A DNA stretch of 64,000 nt from Eubacteriaceae bacterium (GTDB lineage: Bacteria > Bacillota > Clostridia > Lachnospirales > Lachnospiraceae): assembly GCA_910574015.1 (NCBI GenBank), contig CAJSYQ010000011.1, positions 33,032 through 97,031 on the forward strand, written 5' to 3'. Position numbers and translations under genes: made by a program. A model generated the notes under the pieces. It was not told where the DNA came from. It made no database searches and was given only the letters and a program-made list of their open reading frames with translations. This document shows, piece after piece, positions 28,430 to 36,757 of this stretch. The stretch's first letter is position 1. The number at the start of each line of letters is the position of its first letter.

Positions 28430-29245
28430 ATGATAGTACAGCATAATATTACATCAATGAACGCCAACAGACAGTTGGGTATTGTAGGAAACAATCTTAC
28501 AAAGTCTACAGAGAAACTTGCAAGTGGTTATAGAATCAACCGTGCAGCAGACGATGCAGCAGGTCTTGCAATTTCTGAGAAAATGAGAGCTCAGGTTCGT
28601 GGTCTGAACAGAGCATCTGACAACGCTCAGGATGGTATTTCTCTGATCCAGACAGCTGAGGGTGCTATGGAGCAGCAGCATGCAATCCTTCAGAGAACTC
28701 GTGAACTGGTAGTTCAGGCTGGTAACACCGGTGTTCTTGAGTCTACAGCTGAGAACGATTATCAGAAGATTCAGGACGAGATCAACGAACTGAAAGCAGA
28801 GTTCGAGAGAATTAACACAGACACAGAGTTCAACAAGAAAAAACTGTTAGATGGTTCTTACAGCGAGCAGTACCTGCAGATTGGTGCTAACGATGGCCAG
28901 GGTATTGAAGTAACAATCGCTAAGACATCATGGGCTGCAGTAGACGTATTGTCTGGTGCTGCTGGTGCTGATGGAAGCATGATTCAGGTAGTTGATAATA
29001 TGCTCCAGAGCGTATCTACAGAGCGTTCTAAACTTGGTGCTATCCAGAACCGTCTGGAGTACACAGTTAAAGTTGATGACAACACTGCTGAGAACCTTCA
29101 GTCTGCTGAATCCCGTATGCGTGATACAGATATGGCTGATGAAATGACCAGATTCTCCAAGGAGAGCATCCTTCAGCAGGCAGCTACTTCAATGCTTGCT
29201 CAGGCAAATCAGGCAAATCAGGGAGTGCTTTCACTTCTCGGGTAA
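28430..29245 (+). CDS. fliC: Flagellin
   Basis: The filament subunit, 271 residues. The N-terminal D0/D1 (MIVQHNITSMNANRQLG..., EKLASGYRINRAADDAAGLAISEKMR) and the C-terminal D1/D0 (ADEMTRFSKESILQQAATSMLAQANQ...VLSLLG) are joined by only about 40 residues, so the outer D2/D3 domains are absent. Codon use is biased to a small set, with more A/T at third positions than its neighbours, fitting very high expression. It has a SigD promoter, a CsrA-type leader and a strong terminator. The glycan and phosphonate genes that follow suggest it is the modified protein; Ser/Thr in the short centre are the likely sites. Confidence 0.96.
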   Translation: MIVQHNITSMNANRQLGIVGNNLTKSTEKLASGYRINRAADDAAGLAISEKMRAQVRGLNRASDNAQDGISLIQTAEGAMEQQHAILQRTRELVVQAGNTGVLESTAENDYQKIQDEINELKAEFERINTDTEFNKKKLLDGSYSEQYLQIGANDGQGIEVTIAKTSWAAVDVLSGAAGADGSMIQVVDNMLQSVSTERSKLGAIQNRLEYTVKVDDNTAENLQSAESRMRDTDMADEMTRFSKESILQQAATSMLAQANQANQGVLSLLG

Positions 29246-29293
29246 TCGCTCTGAGTGCATGAGAAAATGGAAAAGTTGTACAATGCATAATGG

Positions 29294-29332
29294 AAAGGAT
29301 ATCCCGGTATTCTATATCGGGGTATCCTTTTT
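29294..29332 (+). terminator. Intrinsic terminator of fliC
   Basis: A 13-bp stem pairs 29294-29306 with 29318-29330, with an 11-base loop, and the final TTT of the stem runs into further T residues. It lies about 50 bases after the flagellin stop. Confidence 0.88.
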
Positions 29333-29399
29333 CTCTTATGGGAGAGATATCCTTTTTTGGAATGATGTTCTTTTGAATTAATATTTTTAGGAGGTTACC

Positions 29400-31733
29400 A
29401 TGGAATTTCCGGATTCTTATTTTGAAGATGAGGTGCGTGAGGGATTTTATGTGCCGGGCATGATGAAACGGGCCTGGGCAGCGCATCTGGAAGTACTTGA
29501 TGCGGTATATAAAGTGTGTCAGAAGCATCAGCTTACCTGTTTTGCTGAGTGGGGAACGCTGTTGGGGGCCATCCGGCACGGGGGGATGATTCCCTGGGAT
29601 GATGATATCGATATCTGTATGAAGAGGAAGGATTATGAAAGGTTTCTTGAAATAGCAGAAAAAGAACTTCCGGAAGGGTATTGGATCATGAATTACCGGA
29701 ACTGGCAGACGGATAACATGGTGACAAAGATAGTAAACTATCCGATTTCTGTACTTCCGGAGGAGGATCTTCCTAAGTTTCATGGGTATCCATATGTGGT
29801 GAGCATCGATCTCTTTGCCTTGGATTTCCTTCCCAGAGATCAGGAGGGACAGGACGCATTGTGGGATCTGATCCGATTGGTTGCACAGCTGAACTACCGC
29901 ATCGATATCAACGAATTGGATTCGGAAGAAACAAAGTATGCCTTTGAGGGGTTTGAGAAGATCTGTCATGTTTCATTAGACAGAAAAAAACCATTGAAGC
30001 GGCAGCTGGTGAAGGCATTGGAAGAGGTGGCGGCCCGTTTTCAGGAGGAAAACTGCGATGAGCTTACGGGACTGACTTATTATATGAAGTCTAAGGCATA
30101 CCGCTTTCCAAAATCTTATTATGCCCGAACGATCCAGGTGCCCTTTGAAAATATGCAGCTTACTGTTCCCGCAGAGTATGATGTATTACTTGGTATCAAG
30201 TATGGGGATTATATGAGACCGGTCCGGGCGTTTGATACACATGAATATCCCGCTTATAAGTCGATACATGAGGGAATCAGGGAGCAGATGCACATAGAAC
30301 CTTTTGAATACAGATTTTCAAAAGAGGAGATGGAGGAGGCGCAGAGGGAGCGTCTGCCAAAGGACACCCTGAAAAACCGGGTTCGAGGTTTTCTTCCGCT
30401 GTTTCACGAGGCGCATGACGAGGTGAGACAGAGGGTAGAGACTGGGGATGCCGCTGCGGCGGCAGGCATTCTGGGGGAATGCCAGGATGCTGCGATCCAG
30501 CTCGGCACGATGATCGAGGAAGCGTGTGGAGAAGATCATGCCACCATCCGCATACTGGAACAATACTGTGAGGCAGTGTTCCGTCTCCATCAGAGCATAA
30601 GCGGAGAGACAGAAGATAAGACATCTATCTCCCGCGGCCTGGATGAACTGATTCGATGGGAAGATATTTTGGAGGAGAGTATCCAGACTTCGATAAAAGA
30701 GAGAAAAGAGGTTGTCTTTGTACCATATAAAACCGCTTACTGGGGGGCCATGGAGAGTGTCTGGCAGGCTGCCCGGGAGGATGGGGAGACAGATGTCTAT
30801 GTAATTCCGGCGCCATATTATTACAAAGATGATATTGGAAAGGTGAAGAAAGAGGAACCGCACTACGAGGAAGGATATCCAGAAGAGGTTGTCATTACCT
30901 CTTATGAGGAGTATAATTTTGAGGTACATCATCCGGATTGTATCGTGATTCAGTGCCCTTATGACGAATACAGTTATGGTTTGACGATCCATCCGTTCTT
31001 TTATGCCAGGAACTTGAAAAAATATACAGACAGGCTCGTGTATATTCCGCCCTTTGTGATGGATGAGATCCAGAAGGAGGACGGACGCGGGCGGGTGACG
31101 CTCCGTTATTTCTGTAATACCCCGGGAGTTGTCCACGCGGATCAAGTGATCGTGCAGTCAGAGCAGATGAAGGATGTGTATGTGGAGCTTCTAACGGAAT
31201 TTGCGGGAGAGGAGACAAGAGAGATGTGGGAAAACAAAATATCGGGTCCCGGTTCTCCGATACAGGATCAGACAGAGAGCAGAGAGCTTTTGAATATCGG
31301 CTCCGGCAGCATTCCGGAGGAATGGCGCAGCAGGATCCTTCGGCCCGACGGAAGCCGGAAGAGGGTGATCCTCTATGTAACCAGCATCAGCGCCCTCTTT
31401 AGCAATGGCGACAGGGAAGTTGACAAAATGCGGGAAGTATTTCAACAGTTTCAGGATTACAGGGAAGATGTGGTGATGTGGTGGCGGCCGGATCCCAGGG
31501 CACGAGAGGTTTTGAGAAAGACTAAGCCTGGCGTGCTGCAGAGATATCGCGATCTGATGCAGGAGTACAGAGCAGGAGACTGGGGCATTTATGATGATAC
31601 TCAGGAGCTGGAGCGGGCAGTCAGGCTTGCGGATGCTTATTATGGCAATACCGGAAGAGAGGCAAATATGTGCCGGGATCAGAAGAAGCCGGTTATGTTC
31701 CAGAATACTGCCATAAGTAATACGGCGCATTAA
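29400..31733 (+). CDS. LicD-family phospho-substituent transferase with extended C-terminus (1)
   Basis: A 777-residue cytoplasmic protein. Residues about 25-250 form a LicD domain with the nucleotidyltransferase-like motif IRHGGMIPWDDDIDIC (about 58-73). LicD proteins move phosphocholine or related phospho-groups from a CDP carrier to sugars. A helical linker (about 300-440) is followed by a second domain (KEVVFVPYKTAYWGAMESVWQAA onward) that resembles CDP-glycerol-type or GT-B transferases by pattern only. It lies directly after fliC and before phosphonate-synthesis genes, so I infer that it attaches a CMP-activated aminoethylphosphonate to flagellar glycan. The second LicD gene is a shorter paralogue. 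Confidence 0.75.
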   Translation: MEFPDSYFEDEVREGFYVPGMMKRAWAAHLEVLDAVYKVCQKHQLTCFAEWGTLLGAIRHGGMIPWDDDIDICMKRKDYERFLEIAEKELPEGYWIMNYRNWQTDNMVTKIVNYPISVLPEEDLPKFHGYPYVVSIDLFALDFLPRDQEGQDALWDLIRLVAQLNYRIDINELDSEETKYAFEGFEKICHVSLDRKKPLKRQLVKALEEVAARFQEENCDELTGLTYYMKSKAYRFPKSYYARTIQVPFENMQLTVPAEYDVLLGIKYGDYMRPVRAFDTHEYPAYKSIHEGIREQMHIEPFEYRFSKEEMEEAQRERLPKDTLKNRVRGFLPLFHEAHDEVRQRVETGDAAAAAGILGECQDAAIQLGTMIEEACGEDHATIRILEQYCEAVFRLHQSISGETEDKTSISRGLDELIRWEDILEESIQTSIKERKEVVFVPYKTAYWGAMESVWQAAREDGETDVYVIPAPYYYKDDIGKVKKEEPHYEEGYPEEVVITSYEEYNFEVHHPDCIVIQCPYDEYSYGLTIHPFFYARNLKKYTDRLVYIPPFVMDEIQKEDGRGRVTLRYFCNTPGVVHADQVIVQSEQMKDVYVELLTEFAGEETREMWENKISGPGSPIQDQTESRELLNIGSGSIPEEWRSRILRPDGSRKRVILYVTSISALFSNGDREVDKMREVFQQFQDYREDVVMWWRPDPRAREVLRKTKPGVLQRYRDLMQEYRAGDWGIYDDTQELERAVRLADAYYGNTGREANMCRDQKKPVMFQNTAISNTAH

Positions 31734-31765
31734 GTAGTACGAAACCCATTTTTTGGAGGTACGCT

Positions 31766-33676
31766 ATGGAGTTTCCAGATTCCTATTTTGAAGATGAGGT
31801 AAGAGAAGGCTTTTATATATCCAGCCTTATGAAACGGGCCTGGGCAGCTCAGATGGAGGTGCTGGAGCAGGTACAGAAGATCTGTGAAAGACATGATATC
31901 CGGTATTTTGCGGAATGGGGGACATTGCTGGGAACCATTCGGCATGGTGGCAGGATTCCCTGGGATGACGATATCGATCTCTGTATGCTGAGAGAGGATT
32001 ACAACCGGTTTCGTGAGGCGGCAGAACGGGAGCTTACAGACGGCTGCTGGTTTATGGATTATCAGTGGTCCGATGATTTTGACCACACCATTGGAAGGAT
32101 CATTAACTCCAGAGTACTTGTTGTGGAAGGGGCGGCACTGGAGAAATATCATGGGTTTCCCTATGTGGCAGGGCTGGATATTTTCTGTCTGGACGAGCTC
32201 CCGTCGGATCCGCAGGAGGAAGAGGGATACTTTGAGCTGGTCCGGTTTCTGTACACTCTGATCAATGAGATCAGGATGGACAAGGAGGGAGTGCTGTCGG
32301 TGGATCCCTCTGAACTGGAACGCCATATCCGGCGGGCGGAACAGCTCTGCCATGTGACCTTTGACAGAAGCCGGCCGGTGAAACAGCAGCTGTATGAACT
32401 TCTTCAAAAGGACGTGGAACCAAGATATGCCGGGACCGGGGCGCAGGAAATTACAAGCATCCCCTGGTGGAGAAGGAACCGCGCCTACCGTCTGCCGAAA
32501 GAATGCTATGCCGGCGGCGTCAAGGTGCCTTTTGAAAATACGGAGATCATGGTGCCAGTTGGATATGAAGAACTTCTTCGCAGAAAATATGGAGCGGGCT
32601 GGATGACTCCGGTTCGGGGGGGCAGTGCCCACGAATATCCCTCCTATAAGGAACAGCAGCGGTTTCTTGAGGAGGAGGACGCGGGCAGTCTCTTTGCGTT
32701 CCGATTTTCCCAAAAGGAGATGGAGGAGACAGAAGCAGCCCGTCAGAAGAAAGAGACTCTGCTGGATAAGGTTACCGGCTTTCTGCCCCTCTTTCGAGAG
32801 GCACATGGGGAGATCAGCAGGTCTGTGCAGAATGGGGCGCGGGAACAGGCGCTGGCGATCCTTGGAGAGTGCCAGAATGCGGCGATTGAACTGGGTACTA
32901 TGATTGAAGAGGAGAGAGGAGAGGGCACGGCGTCAGTCGGCGTGCTGGAACGGTATTGTGAGACAATCTTTCGGCTGCACCAGATGCTAAAGGAGCTGCC
33001 GCCGGGGGAAATGGATGGAATGAAAGAACAGCTTTCTGCAGAACTGTCAGCCATGGAAGAACTTCTGTCCGCCACGGCGGAAGAGGAGCTAAAGCATAAG
33101 AAAGAAGTGGTTTTCATACCATATAAAACCTCTCTCTGGGGCGGTATGGAGAGTGTGTGGCAGGCGGCAGTGCAGGACAACGAATATTCGGCAGTCGTCG
33201 TCCCGGCACCCTACTACTATAAGGATGCCTCTGGAAGGGCAAAGACGGACGAGCTGCACTATGACACCGGATATCCGCAGGATGTAACCATCACATCCTA
33301 CACGGAATATAACTTTGAGAGCCGCCATCCGGACAGCATCGTCATCCAGTATCCCTACGATGAATATCACTATGGACTGACGATACATCCCTTTTTCTAT
33401 GCTAAAAATCTGAAGAAATATACGGAACAGCTTGTATATATCCCTCCCTTTGTCATGGAAGAGGTGGGGCCGGAGGACGACCGTGCCAGAGAGATGCTGA
33501 AGGCATTGTGCAATACGCCGGGACTTGTCTATGCAGACAAAGTGTTTGTGCAGTCCGATGAGATGCGGACGACGTATATCGAACTGCTGGCCGAATTTGC
33601 AGGGGAGGATACCAGACCAATCTGGGAAAGAAAGATACTGGGGCTTGGTTCCCCGCTGTATGATGTGGAGAGGTAG
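31766..33676 (+). CDS. LicD-family phospho-substituent transferase with extended C-terminus (2)
   Basis: A 636-residue paralogue of the preceding gene. The first 17 residues are almost the same, and the LicD motif RHGGRIPWDDDIDLC (about 59-73) is intact. The linker and the KEVVFIPYKTSLWGGMESVWQAA domain are also shared. It ends after WERKILGLGSPLYDVER and lacks about 120 residues that form the C-terminus of the first copy, so the last GT-B-like half is truncated. It may have a different acceptor or work with the first copy. It is cotranscribed, with 32 bases between the two genes. Confidence 0.75.
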   Translation: MEFPDSYFEDEVREGFYISSLMKRAWAAQMEVLEQVQKICERHDIRYFAEWGTLLGTIRHGGRIPWDDDIDLCMLREDYNRFREAAERELTDGCWFMDYQWSDDFDHTIGRIINSRVLVVEGAALEKYHGFPYVAGLDIFCLDELPSDPQEEEGYFELVRFLYTLINEIRMDKEGVLSVDPSELERHIRRAEQLCHVTFDRSRPVKQQLYELLQKDVEPRYAGTGAQEITSIPWWRRNRAYRLPKECYAGGVKVPFENTEIMVPVGYEELLRRKYGAGWMTPVRGGSAHEYPSYKEQQRFLEEEDAGSLFAFRFSQKEMEETEAARQKKETLLDKVTGFLPLFREAHGEISRSVQNGAREQALAILGECQNAAIELGTMIEEERGEGTASVGVLERYCETIFRLHQMLKELPPGEMDGMKEQLSAELSAMEELLSATAEEELKHKKEVVFIPYKTSLWGGMESVWQAAVQDNEYSAVVVPAPYYYKDASGRAKTDELHYDTGYPQDVTITSYTEYNFESRHPDSIVIQYPYDEYHYGLTIHPFFYAKNLKKYTEQLVYIPPFVMEEVGPEDDRAREMLKALCNTPGLVYADKVFVQSDEMRTTYIELLAEFAGEDTRPIWERKILGLGSPLYDVER

Positions 33677-33708
33677 AGAAAATCGTATTTGCAGAATGGA
33701 GGATTATT

Positions 33709-34863
33709 ATGGGAAGGCAATGCTTATCAGAGATCAGACGCAATATATTGTTAAATCCCGGGCCGTCAACTACGACGGACACCGTGAAGCTGGCACAGAT
33801 CGTACCGGATATATGTCCGCGGGAAAAGGAATTTACGGAGCTGATGAGACAGCTGCGGAGCGATCTGCTCCGGGTCGTCCATGCCGACCCAGAGAAATAT
33901 ACGTCGGTTTTGTTCTGTGGGTCCGGCACTATCAATATTGATGTCTGTCTGAACTCATTGCTGCCCCAGGACGGGAAAATTCTGGTGGTGAATAATGGGG
34001 CGTACAGCACAAGGGCAGCTGAGATCTGTGAGTACTATGGTCTGCCTTACATCGATCTGAAATTCCCGGGGGACCAGCTGCCGGATCTGAAGAAGGTGGA
34101 ACAGATTCTGGCAGAAAACCAGGATATCGCATTGGTGCATACTACCCACAACGAGACGGGCACAGGGATCCTGAATCCAGTTCGGGAGATCGGGGAACTG
34201 GCTCACCGGTATGATGCCGTGTTTACCGTAGACACTACCTCCACACTTGCAATGCGCCCTATCGATTTGGAGGAGGACAATATAGACTTCTGTATGGCAT
34301 CCGCCCAGAAAGGGCTTATGGCTATGACCGGTCTGTCATTTATCATAGGAAACCGGGCCGTGATTGAAGCGTCTGCCAGGTATCCCAGACGTTCCTACTA
34401 TTGCAACCTGTATCTGCAGTACCAGGTATTTGAAACCACCGGAGAGATGCATTTTACCCCTCCGGTACAGACCGTGTATGCTGCCGTACAGGCGCTGAAG
34501 GAATACTTTCAGGAGGGAGAGGAGCAGAAATGGGCGCGCCATACCCGGGTATTTGAGGCGCTCCACAGCGGGCTTGACCGGCTGGGTTTCCGCGATCTGA
34601 TCCGCCGGGAGTGGCAGGCAGGCCTTGTGGTGTCCGTGATCTACCCAGAGGATGAACACTGGGATTTTGAGAAGATACATGATTACTGCTATCAGAAGGG
34701 CTTCACTATCTATCCGGGAAAGGTATCCGGTCAGAATACATTTCGCCTGTGCGCCCTGGGCGCTATTGACGAAAGGGATATCGAAGACTTTTTCATTGTA
34801 TTGGAAGAGGCACTGAACCGAACGGGGGTAGCAGTGCCGGTGAGATATAAAGAGAAAAAATAA
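33709..34863 (+). CDS. phnW: 2-aminoethylphosphonate transaminase-like PLP enzyme
   Basis: A 384-residue class V aminotransferase. It starts with the typical LLNPGPSTTTDTVKLA, has FCGSGTINIDVCL (cofactor phosphate site) and HTTHNETGTGILNP, the Asp of VDTTSTLA, and the PLP lysine in SAQKGLMAMTG (about residue 201). In the catabolic direction PhnW removes the amino group of aminoethylphosphonate. Next to PEP mutase and phosphonopyruvate decarboxylase it should run in synthesis, turning phosphonoacetaldehyde into 2-aminoethylphosphonate. Confidence 0.87.
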   Translation: MGRQCLSEIRRNILLNPGPSTTTDTVKLAQIVPDICPREKEFTELMRQLRSDLLRVVHADPEKYTSVLFCGSGTINIDVCLNSLLPQDGKILVVNNGAYSTRAAEICEYYGLPYIDLKFPGDQLPDLKKVEQILAENQDIALVHTTHNETGTGILNPVREIGELAHRYDAVFTVDTTSTLAMRPIDLEEDNIDFCMASAQKGLMAMTGLSFIIGNRAVIEASARYPRRSYYCNLYLQYQVFETTGEMHFTPPVQTVYAAVQALKEYFQEGEEQKWARHTRVFEALHSGLDRLGFRDLIRREWQAGLVVSVIYPEDEHWDFEKIHDYCYQKGFTIYPGKVSGQNTFRLCALGAIDERDIEDFFIVLEEALNRTGVAVPVRYKEKK

Positions 34864-34886
34864 TCGTAAAAAGCAGGGAGAAAAGA

Positions 34887-35600
34887 ATGGAAATAGCAAT
34901 TCTGATGGCAGCGGGTATGGGAACAAGGATGCGGCCCGTCACGGAAAAGATCCCGAAACCGCTCGTACCTGTCAACGGGGTGCCGATGATCGAGACTGTG
35001 ATAGAGGCACTGCAGCAAAGACAGGTGCAGAAGATCTATATTGTAGTGGGTTATCTGGGAGATCAGTTTGCCTGTCTGACAGAGAAATACAGCAACATAG
35101 AGATCATTGAAAATAAAGAATACCGGGACGCCAATAATATTTCATCCCTCTATGCCGCAGGAGACGTACTGGGAAGTGCCGATTGCTTTATCTGTGAAGC
35201 AGACCTGGTTATTTCTGATGCCGGCATACTGAGAGCTCATCACGAGACGTCCTGCTATTATGGCAGAATGGTTCAGGGATATTCCGATGACTGGGCATTC
35301 GATCTGGACGGGACGTGGATTTCCCGTGTCGGGAAAGGAGGCATCGATGCTTATAATATGGTAGGGATTTCCTACTTCAAGAGAAAGGATGCCGTGTTTT
35401 TGAGAAATGTGATCCGGCAGGCTTATGAAGTGGAAGGCCGCAGGGGACTGTTTTGGGATGAGGTGGTAAACGAGCACCTTGACAAACTGAGACTTATCGT
35501 ATATCCTGTATCACAGGATCAGATTGTAGAAATTGATACGGTGGAGGAGTTAGGCAGGATGGATCCCCGTTATCAATGCCATAAGGAGGAGAGCAAATGA
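34887..35600 (+). CDS. Nucleotidyltransferase, probable CTP:2-aminoethylphosphonate cytidylyltransferase
   Basis: A 237-residue sugar-nucleotidyltransferase-fold enzyme. It begins MEIAILMAAGMGTRMRPVTEKIPKPLVPV, with the nucleotide-binding G-x-G-T-R and the catalytic lysine (PKPL), and has NISSLYAA and FICEADLVI with the metal-binding Asp. This resembles LicC and PntC, which make CDP-choline and CMP-aminoethylphosphonate. Placement between the transaminase and the decarboxylase favours aminoethylphosphonate, but phosphocholine is not excluded. It overlaps the next gene by four bases (ATGA). Confidence 0.8.
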   Translation: MEIAILMAAGMGTRMRPVTEKIPKPLVPVNGVPMIETVIEALQQRQVQKIYIVVGYLGDQFACLTEKYSNIEIIENKEYRDANNISSLYAAGDVLGSADCFICEADLVISDAGILRAHHETSCYYGRMVQGYSDDWAFDLDGTWISRVGKGGIDAYNMVGISYFKRKDAVFLRNVIRQAYEVEGRRGLFWDEVVNEHLDKLRLIVYPVSQDQIVEIDTVEELGRMDPRYQCHKEESK

Positions 35601-36715
35601 GAGCAGAGACATTTCTCGATGTGATCGGTTCTGAGTTCTATACCGGTGTTCCTGACTCGCAGTTAAAGGCTCTCTGTGACTGTCTGACGGATCGGTATGG
35701 TACGGATGGGGAACATCATATTATAGGGGCCAATGAGGGAAATTGTGCGGCTCTGGCGGCCGGCTATCATCTGGCTACCGGCCGCATTCCAGTGGTCTAT
35801 CTGCAGAACTCAGGACAGGGGAATATCATTAACCCGGCGGCGTCCCTTCTGAGTGACCAGGTGTACGCCATTCCAGTAATCTTTGTTGTGGGATGGCGCG
35901 GTGAGCCGGGAGTGGGGGATGAGCCGCAGCATATCTATCAGGGGAAGGTAACGCTGCAGCTGCTGGAGGACATGGATATTTCTTCCTTTGTTCTGGAACC
36001 GGGTGTGACGGAGACAGATCTTTGTGCCGCGATGGATGATTTCAGACAACGTCTGGAGTGCGGGAAGAGTGTGGCATTTGTAGTGAGAAAGGGAGCGCTG
36101 GCCTATGACAAAGGGACGGAATATAGTAATCCCTACACCCTCCGCCGGGAAGAGATCATTGAGCATATATTGAAGGTCAGCGGGGGTGATGTGGTGGTAG
36201 CCACCACCGGGAAGACCGGCAGGGAATTATTTGAGATCCGGGAGCGGAATGGGGAGAGCCATGAGACGGACTTCCTCACCGTAGGATCCATGGGGCACAG
36301 CTCCTCCATTGCCCTTGGGATCGCCCTGAATACGCCGGAGAAGAAGGTGTGGTGCATCGATGGGGATGGAGCCGTCCTTATGCATATGGGAGCCATGGCT
36401 GTTCTGGGGAGCTGCAGGCCCGGTAATCTGATTCACATTGTCATCAATAACGGCGCCCACGAAAGTGTTGGCGGGATGCCTACAGCGGCAGGGGAGATGG
36501 AGCTTGCCGGTGTGGCAGCGGCCTGCGGGTATCCCTATACAGTCAGTGTGGCATCCTTCCGTGAGCTTGACCGGGAACTGGAAGCGGCGGCCGGGCGCGG
36601 CGCACTGACGTTTATCGAGGTAAAAGCGGCCATCGGAGCCAGAGATAATCTGGGAAGGCCGACATCGACGCCGGCGGAGAACAAGAGCAATCTTATGAAA
36701 TATCTGCATCCCTGA
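35597..36715 (+). CDS. ppd: Phosphonopyruvate decarboxylase
   Basis: A 372-residue thiamine-diphosphate enzyme that decarboxylates phosphonopyruvate to phosphonoacetaldehyde, pulling the unfavourable PEP mutase step forward. It keeps the catalytic Glu region (ANEGNCAALAAGYHLATG), QNSGQGN, and the TPP motif GDGAVLMHMGAMAVLG...INNGAHESVGG (about 255-285). The single-polypeptide layout and length match Ppd. It lies between the nucleotidyltransferase and PEP mutase genes. Confidence 0.92.
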   Translation: MRAETFLDVIGSEFYTGVPDSQLKALCDCLTDRYGTDGEHHIIGANEGNCAALAAGYHLATGRIPVVYLQNSGQGNIINPAASLLSDQVYAIPVIFVVGWRGEPGVGDEPQHIYQGKVTLQLLEDMDISSFVLEPGVTETDLCAAMDDFRQRLECGKSVAFVVRKGALAYDKGTEYSNPYTLRREEIIEHILKVSGGDVVVATTGKTGRELFEIRERNGESHETDFLTVGSMGHSSSIALGIALNTPEKKVWCIDGDGAVLMHMGAMAVLGSCRPGNLIHIVINNGAHESVGGMPTAAGEMELAGVAAACGYPYTVSVASFRELDRELEAAAGRGALTFIEVKAAIGARDNLGRPTSTPAENKSNLMKYLHP

Positions 36716-36757
36716 GGGGCATTCACCCGAGAAACAGAAAGGAGAACAAGAACTATA

